Numbered from the stretch's first letter, positions 52,549-62,388 are shown. The stretch: 64,000 bases of DNA from G963556115 sp963675945 (GCA_963675945.1 OY780932.1:1798001-1862000); one strand, 5' to 3'. The notes: a model not told the origin generated them from the sequence alone. A program made the numbers and translations.

Positions 52549-52812
52549 AATTTATATTCTCCTGTAAGCATGCGGTTTCAACCGCCATATGTTCAATATA
52601 TTATAGAGCAATCGGGTTATAATGCCATGGTTAATTTTAGAGTTGGTTGACTGGAGCATGTTATCAGGAAAAATCGCGTTAGTGATTTCCCAGGCTTAAT
52701 TAGAGATGTTAGCCATAGGTAGTTCTTCCTTTGATCAAGTTCAAACCCATATCTTATGCTTGTCAAAAACTGGTGTCTGCCGGAGGCTGGTCTAAATATT
52801 GCCGATTATTCC
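52549..52812. other. Intergenic region, no gene seen
   Basis: It carries the 5' flank of the reductase gene on the minus strand and the upstream region of ruvC. No open frame with a ribosome-binding site was found. Confidence 0.4.
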
Positions 52813-52840
52813 TTGTTGTTTTTGGCATTTAGTGTAAAAT
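52813..52840 (+). promoter_or_regulatory. Promoter of ruvC operon
   Basis: TTGTTG (52813-52818), 16-base spacer, TAAAAT (52835-52840), 38 bases before the ruvC ATG. Confidence 0.5.
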
Positions 52841-52878
52841 GTAGCAGGACACGGGTTTTGAGGCAGGTTAGGAGATAA

Positions 52879-53412
52879 ATGCGCATAATCGGAATAGATC
52901 CGGGGACGAGAAATGTCGGCTACGGGATAATTGAGGAGCAGGGCAGCGGACTGTATTATATAGCCAGTGGCACGGTGGTGACGCGCGGTACCGAGTTGGC
53001 GCAGCGTTTGGTCGAGATCTATAATGGACTCAAAGGGGTTATCCAGCTCTATCAGCCGGATGAGGCCGGGGTCGAGACGGTATATGCCGGAGCCAATATC
53101 CAGACGGCGATCGCTATTGGTGAGGGCCGGGGGGTAGCGCTCTTGGCGGCGGCGGAGTCCGGGATTGCGGTGTGCGGTTATGAGCCGAGTCTGATCAAGA
53201 AGGCGGTGGCGGCCTCGGGACGGGCGGGCAAGGAGCAGGTGCAGGAGATGGTACGGATCCTGCTGGCGCTCAAGAGCCTCCCCGAAACCGATCATGAAGC
53301 AGATGCTTTGGCGATAGCCATTACTCATAGCCGCCGCCGCGGGGTCGAGAGTATGGTTGGGATGAGTGGTTCCAGGCGTAACTCCAGAGGGCGTAAATTG
53401 AGAAAGAGGTAG
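52879..53412 (+). CDS. ruvC: Holliday junction resolvase RuvC
   Basis: The 177-residue protein has all four catalytic acidic residues: Asp7 (IIGIDPGT), Glu66 (GVETVYAG), Asp138 and Asp142 (ETDHEADALAIAITH). It resolves Holliday junctions with RuvAB during recombination repair. A basic tail follows the core. TTAGGAG lies 6 bases before the ATG. ruvA/ruvB are not adjacent. Confidence 0.96.
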   Translation: MRIIGIDPGTRNVGYGIIEEQGSGLYYIASGTVVTRGTELAQRLVEIYNGLKGVIQLYQPDEAGVETVYAGANIQTAIAIGEGRGVALLAAAESGIAVCGYEPSLIKKAVAASGRAGKEQVQEMVRILLALKSLPETDHEADALAIAITHSRRRGVESMVGMSGSRRNSRGRKLRKR

Positions 53413-53421
53413 GATTTGCTT

Positions 53422-54366
53422 ATGTTTGAAGATTATCTGAAGTGGTGGCGGGAGCCGCGCTGGTTCGGCTTGATACTCTGTTTACTGGTTTTGCTGCCGA
53501 GGACTCCGGCCGGGGCGCGGGAGAATAAGGAGAAGCCGGTACGCGATCTTGAGGTAACTCTGAATTATAGGGTCGATGTTGAGTCGATCAGGAGTGCGAT
53601 CTTTACTCTGACGGCGCTCTTGCCCCAGAGTATCAGCGGCCAGCAGGAGATCTCGGGGATGACCTTCTCCCCCGAGCCGGATACGACCTTCAAACGTAAT
53701 GGCAATACTTACGCCAAATGGCGCCTTACCGGCAAGGGTATTGCCAATGTCATCGAGGTGCGCTTCGACGCCAAGATTTATCAGCAGAATATTAAAGAAC
53801 TCAAGAAGCGGCGCGGGATAAGTGTCAACACCAGGCGTAAATTGCTCAAACGTGAGGATAATATTAATGTAGACAGTCGTAATATCAAGAAGGCGGCGAG
53901 CCAGATAGAGAAGAAGAATAGTGATGTCGAGCAGGTCGAGGAGATATATGAGTATGTCAGGAAGCATATGAAACCGGCGAAGGCGGCGCGTGAAACTTTA
54001 GGAGGGGCTAAAGCCTTGCAAAAAGGTAAAGGTGACTGTACCGAGTATACCGATCTCATGGTTACGCTGGCGCGGCAGCTGGGGTTGCCGGCACGGCATG
54101 TCAGCGGTTATATCTTCGGAACTATGACCGGTATTCCTCATAGCTGGGCTGAGATTTATACCCGGGATAAGGGGTGGATGATTGTCGATGCGCTCCACCT
54201 GGATCTCAAGGAGGGGAATTTTCAGAAACATGATAATAAGTATATCGCTTTCTCCGGTATCCGTAACGATCCGGAGATTCGCGGCGGGATGATCTATGGC
54301 TGGCATGTGCAGAATGCCAAGGGCGCGCGCTGTCAGGTGACGGCCAAGGCGGTAGACAAGCGCTGA
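53422..54366 (+). CDS. Exported transglutaminase-like protein
   Basis: The start is placed at the ATG at 53422 (AGGA 8 bases upstream). The 314-residue protein has an N-terminal signal or anchor (residues 14-33), a beta-rich region, and a transglutaminase-like core with Cys206 (GDCTEY), His240 (PHSWAEIY) and Asp256 (IVDALHLD). Such proteins act as cysteine peptidases or cross-linking enzymes in the periplasm. It follows ruvC by 9 bases and may share its transcript. Confidence 0.82.
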   Translation: MFEDYLKWWREPRWFGLILCLLVLLPRTPAGARENKEKPVRDLEVTLNYRVDVESIRSAIFTLTALLPQSISGQQEISGMTFSPEPDTTFKRNGNTYAKWRLTGKGIANVIEVRFDAKIYQQNIKELKKRRGISVNTRRKLLKREDNINVDSRNIKKAASQIEKKNSDVEQVEEIYEYVRKHMKPAKAARETLGGAKALQKGKGDCTEYTDLMVTLARQLGLPARHVSGYIFGTMTGIPHSWAEIYTRDKGWMIVDALHLDLKEGNFQKHDNKYIAFSGIRNDPEIRGGMIYGWHVQNAKGARCQVTAKAVDKR

Positions 54367-54404
54367 GTGCGCAAGGGTTGGAAGGGGAATAGAGGGTGAT
54401 GCAG

Positions 54405-55472
54405 ATGAATGAAATAGAGCTTGGCGGGGTGTGCCGGATACTCGATGCCAATATAAACCGGGCGCAGGAGGGGCTGCGCGTCTGTGAGGAGTATGTGCGC
54501 TTTGTGCGTGAGGATGTCGAGTTGACCACTCGGCTCAAGGAGCTGCGGCATAGCTTCCGCAGTGCTGAGGATATTCTGCGCGGTATACTCGGTTCGCGTC
54601 TCCTGCTGCAGCGTGATACACCGGGGGATATCGGGACGCAGATCTCGGTAAGTACCGAGTCGGAGCGCCGGGGGATCAAGAGCGTGGTCAAGGCGAGTCT
54701 CAGGCGGCTCGAGGAGGCACTTCGGGTGCTGGAGGAGTACAGCAAGACCCTCAGCGGCGAGGCGGGCGGTATCTTTGAAGGTATACGTTATAAAGTTTAC
54801 GATATAGAGAAGGTCTTATTAGGAGGTAGTGCGATGCAGGACAGACTCAGAGAGGCGGCACTCTATGTGCTGATCACCGATAATCTCAGTTCGGTGGATG
54901 CGCTGACCGCGTGCCGGGAGGCGGTGGACGGCGGGGCGGATGTGATCCAAATGCGAGAGAAGGAGATGGAGGACGGGGAATTTTACGAACTGGCGCTCAA
55001 GATGCAGCAGATGTGCGCCGGGCGGGCGCTCTTTCTGCTCAATGACCGGCCGCATATTGCGAGCCTGATCGGTGCGGATGGTATCCATACCGGGCAGGGG
55101 GATCTGCCGGTAAACCTCTGTAAGCGGCTGATGGGCGAGGATAAGATTGTAGGTAAGAGTACCTCAAGGGCGGTCTATGCCGAGCAGGCGTATGCTGACG
55201 GGGCGGATTATATCGGGGTGGGGCCGGTATACCCGACCAATACCAAGGAGCATCGCCAGGCGGTGGGGCTGGAGTATGTGCGCTGGGTGGCGGCGAACGC
55301 GAAGATCCCGTACTTCTGTATCGGCTCGATCAACCGCGAGACGCTGCACGGGGTGCTGGAGGCTGGGGCGCGGGCGGTAGCGGTCTGTACGGCGATTATC
55401 AATGCTGATGATATCGCGGCGGAAGCGGCCTGGTTCAAGGAGGAGATCCTCAAGGCCAGGGGCGAGGCGTAG
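54405..55472 (+). CDS. thiE: Thiamine-phosphate synthase with N-terminal ThiD2 domain
   Basis: The start is placed at 54405, 8 bases after AGAGGG; in-frame GTG/ATG codons at 54396 and 54399 are too close. Residues about 5-140 are a ThiD2-type domain (RILDANINRAQEGLRVCEEYVRF). The rest is ThiE: DVIQMREKE, FLLNDRPHIA, DGIHTGQGDLP, GKSTSRAVYAEQA, YIGVGPVYPTNTK and CIGSINRE. ThiE joins HMP-pyrophosphate to thiazole phosphate. The ThiD2 domain can replace ThiD as HMP-phosphate kinase in genomes that lack it. Confidence 0.92.
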   Translation: MNEIELGGVCRILDANINRAQEGLRVCEEYVRFVREDVELTTRLKELRHSFRSAEDILRGILGSRLLLQRDTPGDIGTQISVSTESERRGIKSVVKASLRRLEEALRVLEEYSKTLSGEAGGIFEGIRYKVYDIEKVLLGGSAMQDRLREAALYVLITDNLSSVDALTACREAVDGGADVIQMREKEMEDGEFYELALKMQQMCAGRALFLLNDRPHIASLIGADGIHTGQGDLPVNLCKRLMGEDKIVGKSTSRAVYAEQAYADGADYIGVGPVYPTNTKEHRQAVGLEYVRWVAANAKIPYFCIGSINRETLHGVLEAGARAVAVCTAIINADDIAAEAAWFKEEILKARGEA

Positions 55473-55620
55473 CTGGGGTTTGGGGTTGGTGTGACAAGTA
55501 ACAGTGTAACTGCTATTTGAGGCTGTAAGCTGCCGCTCGTAGTCGGTAGTTGTGCTAGCGGCTGGTTTATGGGTGGCAGCTAAGTATGAAAGTCTCGTTG
55601 GCGATTTTCATGGGAATATA

Positions 55621-56178
55621 ATGGGAAATTATATGGTGAAGCAGCGTTATATCTTCTTTGACCGGGACGGTACGCTCAACCGGGAGGTAGAGTATCTCAG
55701 CGATCCGGCGCAGGTCGAACTTTACCCCGAGGTCGTCCATGCGCTGCAACGGCTGATCGCGGCGGAATACGGTATTATTGTGGTGACCAATCAGTCGGGA
55801 ATTGGACGGGGTTTCTTTACGGTTGAGGCGATGCAACGGGTAAATGCCCGGGTTGAGGAGATCCTCGCCGAGTATGGGGTGCAGATCGCACGTTTCTATT
55901 ACTGTCCGCACCTGGTGAGCGATGGTTGTAACTGCCGTAAACCCTGTAGCGGGATGCTCGAAGCGGCGGCGCAGGATTTCGGCTTAGACCTCGCGGACGG
56001 AGTTATTACTGTCGGGGATAAGCTGATAGATGTAGAGTTGGGGCAGCGGGTCGGGGGTAAGGGCATACTCCTCAGAACTGGTCACGGTATGGAGTTTGAC
56101 CTCGAACATGAAGCGACGGTGCCGGATTTTGTTGCGCCGACTATGAGCGAGGCGGTAGACTGGATCATCAGTCGGTAG
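55621..56178 (+). CDS. gmhB: HAD-IIIA phosphatase, GmhB-like (heptose bisphosphate phosphatase)
   Basis: The start is the ATG at 55621 (GGGAATATA upstream; 55633 is the alternative), not the longer frame. The roughly 185-residue protein has HAD motif I DRDGTLN, motif II VVTNQSG, a Cys/His zinc loop (CPHLVSDGCNCRKPC) and motif III/IV GDKLIDVELGQ, as in GmhB. It would dephosphorylate D-glycero-manno-heptose 1,7-bisphosphate for lipopolysaccharide core synthesis; a histidinol-phosphate phosphatase is the alternative. Confidence 0.82.
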   Translation: MGNYMVKQRYIFFDRDGTLNREVEYLSDPAQVELYPEVVHALQRLIAAEYGIIVVTNQSGIGRGFFTVEAMQRVNARVEEILAEYGVQIARFYYCPHLVSDGCNCRKPCSGMLEAAAQDFGLDLADGVITVGDKLIDVELGQRVGGKGILLRTGHGMEFDLEHEATVPDFVAPTMSEAVDWIISR

Positions 56179-56179
56179 C

Positions 56180-58990
56180 TGGAGAGACCGAGAAGATATA
56201 GGAAAATTGCGGGAGCAATTTTCGGGGTTCGGCTGGGTTTTTGGGTGTTGGCGTTCTGGCTGGGAGGGTTAGAGCTGGGGTATGCCGCGAAGGACAGAAA
56301 ATCACTCACGTGATTTTCCTTGTTTGGTTATAAGGATTATCCAGCCAGCAACAGAGTTGCTGGCTGAGGCTGCTTCTGCAGCCCGCTCATCGGCATGAGC
56401 GTTTGGCATACCTTTTTCAAAGGTATGTCGAAGACGGTGCGAACAGGTGAGCAACGGCTGAGAATGTAATCATCGTTGGCTGAGGGGTGAGGCATGGCTG
56501 AACGCTTGGCGCTAAAAGCTTTGACTTGAGTCGTCCTTTATCCTTAATCCGAAGGCGTTGGCGTTCTGGCCGGGAGGGTTATGGCTGGGGGCAGCCGCGA
56601 AGGTAGGGAAATTGCGGGAGCAATTTTCTGTGTGGCTGAGGATATGGGGTGTTGGTGTTCTGGCTGGGAGGGTTATGGCTGGAGACTTCCGCGAAGGTTA
56701 GAAAATCACTCACGTGATTTTCATACTTATTTGAAACGATACACAACTCGACCGGAGGGAGAGCTTTTGGCTTATCCTTTTGCTTGCAAAAGGTATGTCG
56801 AAGACGGTGCGAACAGGTGAGCAACGGCTGAGAATGTAATCATCGGTGGCTGAGGGGTGAGGCGTGGCTGAACGCTTGGCGCTAAAAGCTTTGACTTGAG
56901 TCGTCCTTTATCATTAATCCGAAGGCGTTGGTGTTCTGGCCGGGAGGGTTGTGGTCTAAGACTTTCGCGAAGGTTAGAAAATCACTCACGTGATTTTCAG
57001 AGATTGGTTCAAGGTTCTGGGTGTGATCGGTTGGCTGGAGTGTGTAGGCCTACGGGTTGAGTTTGTCGGCTTGGCTGGAGTCAGGGCTGTTTACGCGAAG
57101 CGTTCAGCTTGAGCTTACTGCGATTCTGCTTACGATTATACTCTCAGTTACTGCATGCAGTAACTGAGACATACCTTTCTCAAAGGTATGTCGAAGACGG
57201 TGCGAACAGGTGAGCAACGGCTGAGAATGTAATCATCGTTGGCTGAGGGGTGAGGCATGGCTGAACGCTTGGCGCTAAAAGCTTTGACTTGAGTCGTCCT
57301 TTATCCTTAATCCGAAGGCGTTGGCGTTCTGGCCGGGAGGGTTGTGGTTGTGGTCTGCTGCGAAGTTAGGAAAATTGCGAGAGCAATTTTCTGTGTGGCT
57401 GAAGAGATGGGGCGTTGGCGGTTTGGCTGGGAGGGTTATGGCCGAAGACTTCCGCGAAGGTAGGGAAAATCACTCACGTGATTTTCAGAGATTGGTTCAA
57501 GGTTCTGGGTGTGGCTGGTTGGCTGGAGTGTGTAGGCCTGCGGGTTGAGTTTGTCGGCTTGGCTGGGGTCAGGGCTGTTTACGCGAAGCGTTCAGCTTGA
57601 GCTTACCGCTATTCTGCTTACGATTATACTCTCAGTTACTGCATGCAGTAACTGAGGCATACCTTTTTCAAAGGTATGTCGAAGACGGTGCGAACTGGTG
57701 AGCAACGGCTGAGAATGTAATCATCGGTGGCCGAGGGTCGAGGCGTGACTGAACGCTTGGCGTGAGAGCTTTGACTTGAGTCGTCCTTTATTCTTAATCC
57801 GAAGGCGTTGGCGGTCTAGCTGGGAGGGCTATGGCTGGAGACTTCCGCGAAGGTAGGAAAATTGCGGGAGCAATTTTCTGTGTGGCTGAGGATATGGGGT
57901 GTTGGCGTTCTGGCCGGGAGGGTTATGGCCGAAGACTTCCGCGAAGGTAGGGAAAATCACTCACGTGATTTTCCTTGTTTGGTTATAAGGATTATTCAGC
58001 CAGCAACAGAGTTGCTGGCTGAGGCTGCTTCTGCAGCCCGCTCATCGGCATGAGCGTTTGGCATACCTTTTTCAAAGGTATGTCGAAGACGGTGCGAACT
58101 GGTGAGCAACGGCTAAGAATGTAATCATCGGTGGCTGAGGGGTGAGGCTTTGCTGAACGCTTGGCGCTAAAAGCTTTGACTTGAGTCGTCCTTTATTCTT
58201 AATCCGAAGGCGTTGGCGTTCTGGCCGGGAGGGTTGTGGTTGTGGTATGCCGCGAAGGTAGGAAAATTGCGGGAGCAATTTTCTGTGTGGCTGAGGATAT
58301 GGGGTGTTGGCGTTTTGGCCGGGAGGGTTATGACTGGGGTCTGCCGCGAAGGACAGAAAATCACTCACGTGATTTTCCTTGTTTGGTTATAAGGATTATT
58401 CAGCCAGCAACAGAGTTGCTGGCTGAGGCTGCTTCTGCAGCCCGCTCATCGGCATGAGCGTTTGGCATACCTTTTTCAAAGGTATGTCGAAGACGGTGCG
58501 AACAGGTGAGCAACGGCTGAGAATGTAATCATCGGTGGCCGAGGGTCGAGGCGTGACTGAACGCTTGGCGTGAGAGCTTTGACTTGAGTCGTCCTTTATC
58601 CTTAATCCGAAGGTGTTGGTGGTCTGGCCGGGAGGGTTGTAGCTGGGGTATGCTGCGAAGGTAGGAAAATTGCGGGAGCAATTTTCTGTATATAAGATTA
58701 AAGGTTAGAAAATCACTCACGTGATTTTCATACTTATTTGAAACGATACACAGGTCGCCAAGCAGGCGACCTTTTTGCATACTTTTGCCCGCTGCTCGGG
58801 CGAAAAGTATGTCGAAGGTTTTATGAGCTGGCGAATAAAAGCTGAGAGTATAATCGTAGATGGCTGAGGGGCGAGGCGTATCTGAACGCTTGCGCTAGAG
58901 CTTTGACTTGAGTATGCCTGAAATCTGTAGCCGCAGGTCTGCAACTATTATAAATTGTAGGTCTCGATTGCGAGAAAAGTTATATTTTTT
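56180..58990. repeat. Array of modular hairpin repeats, about six units
   Basis: A 2.8-kb gene-free array. A block with CGAAGGCGTTGG and CCGGGAGGGTT recurs near 56552, 56920, 57312, 57798, 58206 and 58609 (spacing 370-490). Between blocks lie hairpins: GAAAATTGC/GCAATTTTC (six or so copies), GAAAATCAC/GTGATTTTC (seven), GCATACC/GGTATG (four to five), CAGCCAGCAA/TTGCTGGCTG with CGCTCAT/ATGAGCG (three), and GTTACTGCATGCAGTAAC (two). Related blocks are at 36.6 and 60.6 kb. Short frames through it are not genes. It is not CRISPR: units are too long and carry no unique spacers. Confidence 0.85.
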
Positions 58991-59095
58991 ATCTTGGTCG
59001 CTAAAGTAAATATGAAGTATGTAGATTATCTGGCAATCAGAATTATTTGCCTGAGTCAGTTTTAGTTGTATCAGAGTCGAGTTCTTGAGGTTATA

Positions 59096-60502
59096 TTAGG
59101 CATCGTAACTTAGATTTAACTCGCTTCTAAGTCCATGGATTGAGCTTGCTTTTTTTAGTTGGAAAGGCAGTATTAATGTGTCCTTGTTTAATTGTGTTTC
59201 TTGTAAATCAGCTTTATTGAAAGATGTAGCATGTGTTTGTTCTAAAAATGATGGTAATGCATCTATGTTATGCCCAAGAAAATCTGTATTTCCAAAATTA
59301 CATTTTGATAATAATGATTGCTTAAAGTCGCATCCCCAAACTTTGCTATGTCGTAAATCAATATTATCTAAACTAGAGTATTTAAATTTTGAAAATGCAA
59401 AATGAGCATTATATAATATTGCGTTATTCATATTGATATTATTGAAATATGTATAAATAAATTCTGAATTTGAAAAGTTTGCGTAAGATAGGTTCGCTTT
59501 AATTAAAAAGTATTTTCCTTTAAACGTGAAATTTCTTAGATCGCAGTGGTTTAAGTTTACAACCGGAAAAGATAACTTATCAGAAAAAGCTCTATGATAG
59601 CTAGGATTTTTTATGTCGAACTCACAACATCCCATCAACTCAGTATAATAATCCCGCATCAAGCGGAATATCCGGTCGATACAGTGGCGGTAGTCGGTAT
59701 CCCAGATTGGTTCTTCTGTGGGTATGGTTGATTCCTGAGTCTCGGCGGTATCCCGGGGCGCCTTGTCTGCCTTGGCTTTGTCTCGTTCACACTTCTTTTC
59801 TTGACAGCGCTGGCGCGCAAAGGCGCAGAGCATACTTACTGCCCGCTGGAATTCGCCGTAGTCTGGCTCTTCATCTTCGATCATCAGTCTGGCGTAACGG
59901 TCGGTAGCCTCGATACCGTTGAGGCGGACGACCTCATTACTGCTGCCGAGCTGTTCTCCCGCCTTGACCAGCAGGGCTTCGTTGGCAGTGCGCTGTTGAA
60001 TTTTGAATTCGGTGAGGCGGTGGGTATTGCGCCATTTCCACATAACCAGAATTAATGGCGCAACTGTTACGGTGAGCATGCCGGTAAGGAAGGAGTTGCT
60101 ATCTTTGAAGGTATCAGCAAACAGCCAGTAGTATATTCCACCCAGAATCAGACCGAGAAGGAGCATCATAATATACATTGGGTATTCCGGTTTGCTGGTC
60201 TCCCAGGATTTTTTGATAGCATTAATAATTCTCTTGATCAAGGTTCTGGAAAATAAGGTCAGGATATATCTGACAAGAATCCAATATAAGCTCTTGATAG
60301 CATTAATAATCCTCTTGATCAAGGTAGAGGGATACTTAGAATAGAAGGTCGGGATATATCTGACAACAATCCAGTATATAAAACCGGGTATGGAGTCTTT
60401 ATGTTTACAATTGAAGTGGGTATGCAGCCAGCGGCGAAAACCTTTGTGGTTTCTTCTCAATCTTGATTTGAGCGCAGGGATGCTGTATTTTTTCTGAACC
60501 AT
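59096..60502 (-). CDS. Membrane-anchored pentapeptide-repeat protein
   Basis: The 468-residue protein has a basic N-terminus with a duplicated TLIKRIINAIK segment (near residues 60 and 89), two membrane helices (about 108-130 and 138-156), a charged cytoplasmic linker, and C-terminal pentapeptide repeats (about 305-440: ANLSYANFSNSEF, AILYNAHFAFSKF). The C-terminal third is clearly more AT-rich than the rest, pointing to a domain swap. Its function is unknown; pentapeptide proteins form a beta-helix for binding. It stands between two repeat blocks. Confidence 0.78.
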   Translation of the reverse strand: MVQKKYSIPALKSRLRRNHKGFRRWLHTHFNCKHKDSIPGFIYWIVVRYIPTFYSKYPSTLIKRIINAIKSLYWILVRYILTLFSRTLIKRIINAIKKSWETSKPEYPMYIMMLLLGLILGGIYYWLFADTFKDSNSFLTGMLTVTVAPLILVMWKWRNTHRLTEFKIQQRTANEALLVKAGEQLGSSNEVVRLNGIEATDRYARLMIEDEEPDYGEFQRAVSMLCAFARQRCQEKKCERDKAKADKAPRDTAETQESTIPTEEPIWDTDYRHCIDRIFRLMRDYYTELMGCCEFDIKNPSYHRAFSDKLSFPVVNLNHCDLRNFTFKGKYFLIKANLSYANFSNSEFIYTYFNNINMNNAILYNAHFAFSKFKYSSLDNIDLRHSKVWGCDFKQSLLSKCNFGNTDFLGHNIDALPSFLEQTHATSFNKADLQETQLNKDTLILPFQLKKASSIHGLRSELNLSYDA

Positions 60503-60589
60503 GAGGGTTGCGACCTTTGTACAGGGTTGTGTGGTTTGAAGGTATAGGGTGTAATTATATACTGTAGCGTATTTGTCGGCAAGGAAGTT

Positions 60590-61015
60590 TTGAGTTTTTG
60601 AAGATTTTTGGGCGTTGATCGGTTGGCTGGAGTGTGTAGGCCTGCGGGTTGAGTTTGTCGGCTTGGCTGGGGTCAGGGCTATTTACGCGAAGCGTTCAGC
60701 TTGAGCTTACTGCGATTCTGCTTACGATTATACTCTTAGGTTTTATTCGCCTACTCATAAAACCTTCGACACACCTTTGGAAAAGGTGTGCGCACGACTC
60801 ATTGCTCACCAGTTCGCAATTCGCATGCGTCCTCTCGGAAAACGTCCATGGTCTGAAAATATTACATCAGTTCATATTTTCAGACATCTAGGGACAGCTG
60901 AACGGGCTGCGAGATGCAGCCTCAGCAGGTAGCTTTGCTACCAGTTGATTTTTTGGTGTTTGCTGAGTATGAAAATCACGTGAGTGATTTTCGGGGTTCG
61001 GCTGGGGTTTTGGGG
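60590..61015. repeat. Modular hairpin repeat block 3
   Basis: It begins with the GGTTGGCTGGAGTGTGTAGG block also found at 57014 and 57517, then a stretch matching 37.0-37.1 kb in reverse (ACGACTCATT..CTCACCAGTTCG, GCATGCGTCCTCTC), a hairpin GTCTGAAAATA/TATTTTCAGAC, and a GAAAATCAC/GTGATTTTC hairpin. It lies upstream of the pentapeptide-repeat gene. Confidence 0.75.
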
Positions 61016-61298
61016 TGTGGCTCGGCTAGTAACTTTGAGTGTAACTCTTTTTTTTCCTGCTTAAATCTCTGGTTTTAGCTGCAATTAAATCCTCGAAATA
61101 CAAAAGGATAATATTATCAACTATTATCGTACATGTAAAGCATGGATATATAAGGAGTAAAATATTCTACAGATTTAATTGAAAAATCCAATCAAAATAT
61201 TTTTTTTTTAGAAGGAGAGGTAGGAGGTATTGACATTAAGTATTGAAGAAAGAATTTATTATCCCAACTAATAATCTTCCTTCACTCCTTTTCCCCAT
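61016..61298. other. Intergenic region, no gene seen
   Basis: AT-rich stretch. A strong AGGAGG at 61223 precedes a 13-codon TTG frame ending TAA near 61275, possibly a leader peptide before the terminator at 61299; no downstream gene supports an attenuator. Confidence 0.35.
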
Positions 61299-61343
61299 GG
61301 TGAAAGACTCTTCCCCCAACTCGAGTCTTTCACCTTTATTTTT
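61299..61343 (+). terminator. Rho-independent terminator
   Basis: Perfect 12-bp stem GGTGAAAGACTC/GAGTCTTTCACC followed by TTTATTTTTA on the + strand. No coding gene ends upstream, so it may end a small RNA. Confidence 0.8.
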
Positions 61344-61694
61344 AGGTAGTGGGTAGAGGTTATGGCTCGGAGATGGGGCTTCTAAGCAACAGGTAGCGGG
61401 TGCAGCATTGGGTGGTGAGTTGGTGGGGCGCAGCCGACACTGTGAGCGCTAAAAAAAATAAATATTCTGCGAAGGGTTGGATAGCGCAGTAGACATAGAG
61501 TAGTGAAGGGTACGAGGCGCTTTTCGAACTTCTCCTTAAAGACAGCAAAATAAGTATTTTTCCCAAATACAGCAGTACAAGCAATAAGAAAAGCACAATA
61601 AGTACAGAACAAAAGCAAAACAAGTACCCACAAAAGGCGCCACAACGCCTTTTAAACAACCAGGGGATAATCCACAATTTGTCCCCACTTCTCA
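61344..61694 (+). other. Gene-free region between two terminators, candidate small RNA
   Basis: No coding gene is accepted. A hairpin AAAAGGCG/CGCCTTTT lies near 61632-61655. The region from about 61345 ends in a strong + strand terminator, as a non-coding RNA would. It does not match tmRNA, 6S, RNase P or SRP RNA features I know. Confidence 0.3.
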
Positions 61695-61731
61695 GACCGT
61701 TCCTGCCTCCCCCAGGAGCGGTCATTTTTTT
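61695..61731 (+). terminator. Rho-independent terminator
   Basis: An 11-bp stem (one G-U) GACCGTTCCTG/CAGGAGCGGTC with a T7 run on the + strand. Confidence 0.85.
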
Positions 61732-61944
61732 ACCCTGAAAATTTTTTAGCACATAATCAAACCATGCCGGAATGCCCTGCCTTGTCATTGTTCTAGTGCA
61801 AAATGACATACTGACATACCCTGACGCTACTCTTTGTTCAGTATCTGCAAACTCTCCTGAGAAAAAATAACATTATTTTAAGTGCTTTATTAACAATTGT
61901 TTGTGATTGTATGGATTGCTGTTGAAATTGTTTGAAAAACTATT

Positions 61945-61960
61945 TTGGCACACTTGTTGC
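61945..61960 (+). promoter_or_regulatory. Sigma-54 promoter of hsp20 operon
   Basis: TTGGCACACTTGTTGC: GG at 61947-61948 and GC at 61959-61960, exact consensus with 10-base spacing. Start expected near 61972, 50 bases before the first hsp20 ATG. A palindrome AACAATTGTT lies about 55 bases upstream. Confidence 0.85.
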
Positions 61961-62022
61961 AAATGTGAAGAGTGTTCAGAAGCACTGACACTGACAGGTT
62001 TAACTTTACAGGAGGATATACA

Positions 62023-62388
62023 ATGTATAAGAGTAGACTAGACAATATTTTTGGGGATTTTTTTAGCGACACATTATTCTCTGCCCCTTGGGGACGGCGT
62101 ACTCAGCCACGTTCAGAGGTGAATATTTATCACAGTGACGCAGGTTATGAGTTGGAGTTCAAGGCGGCTGGCTTGCAGAGCGGTGACGTTGACATCTCAA
62201 TCGATGACAATAAGCTCCGCGTGGCGACGGTCGAGGCTATTGCTGACGGGTTCAGCCGTACCTTCGAATTGCCGCAGGATATCGACCAGGAGAAGATCGG
62301 GGCTGAGATCAAGGATGGTATCATCCGGGTACTGCTGCCGAAACTGGCCAAGGCCGAGCCGCGGAAGATTGAGCTTAAAGCGCTCTAG
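62023..62388 (+). CDS. Small heat shock protein (Hsp20) 1
   Basis: The ATG at 62023 is chosen because AGGAGG lies 7 bases upstream and a longer frame would begin at the transcription start. The 121-residue protein has the alpha-crystallin domain: EVNIYHSDAGYELEFKAAGL, DDNKLRVA, FELPQDIDQEKIGAEIKDGIIRVLLPK. The I-x-I/V tail is absent. It holds unfolding proteins in the cytoplasm. It is the first gene of a two-gene operon with a sigma-54 promoter. Confidence 0.9.
   Translation: MYKSRLDNIFGDFFSDTLFSAPWGRRTQPRSEVNIYHSDAGYELEFKAAGLQSGDVDISIDDNKLRVATVEAIADGFSRTFELPQDIDQEKIGAEIKDGIIRVLLPKLAKAEPRKIELKAL

Noticed and set aside
52792..53328. 178-codon minus-strand frame
   Set aside because: Antisense of ruvC, whose four catalytic acidic residues are present.
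56180..58990. CRISPR array
   Set aside because: Units are 370-490 bases with internal hairpins and no regular short repeat or unique spacers; no cas genes are nearby.
61218..61276. Leader peptide and attenuator before 61299
   Set aside because: A strong AGGAGG precedes a 13-codon TTG frame, but no downstream biosynthetic gene or alternative anti-terminator pairing was found.
61360..61809. 149-codon minus-strand frame with a hydrophobic stretch
   Set aside because: It has no ribosome-binding site, crosses a strong terminator hairpin, and its composition looks like the complement of AT-rich non-coding sequence.
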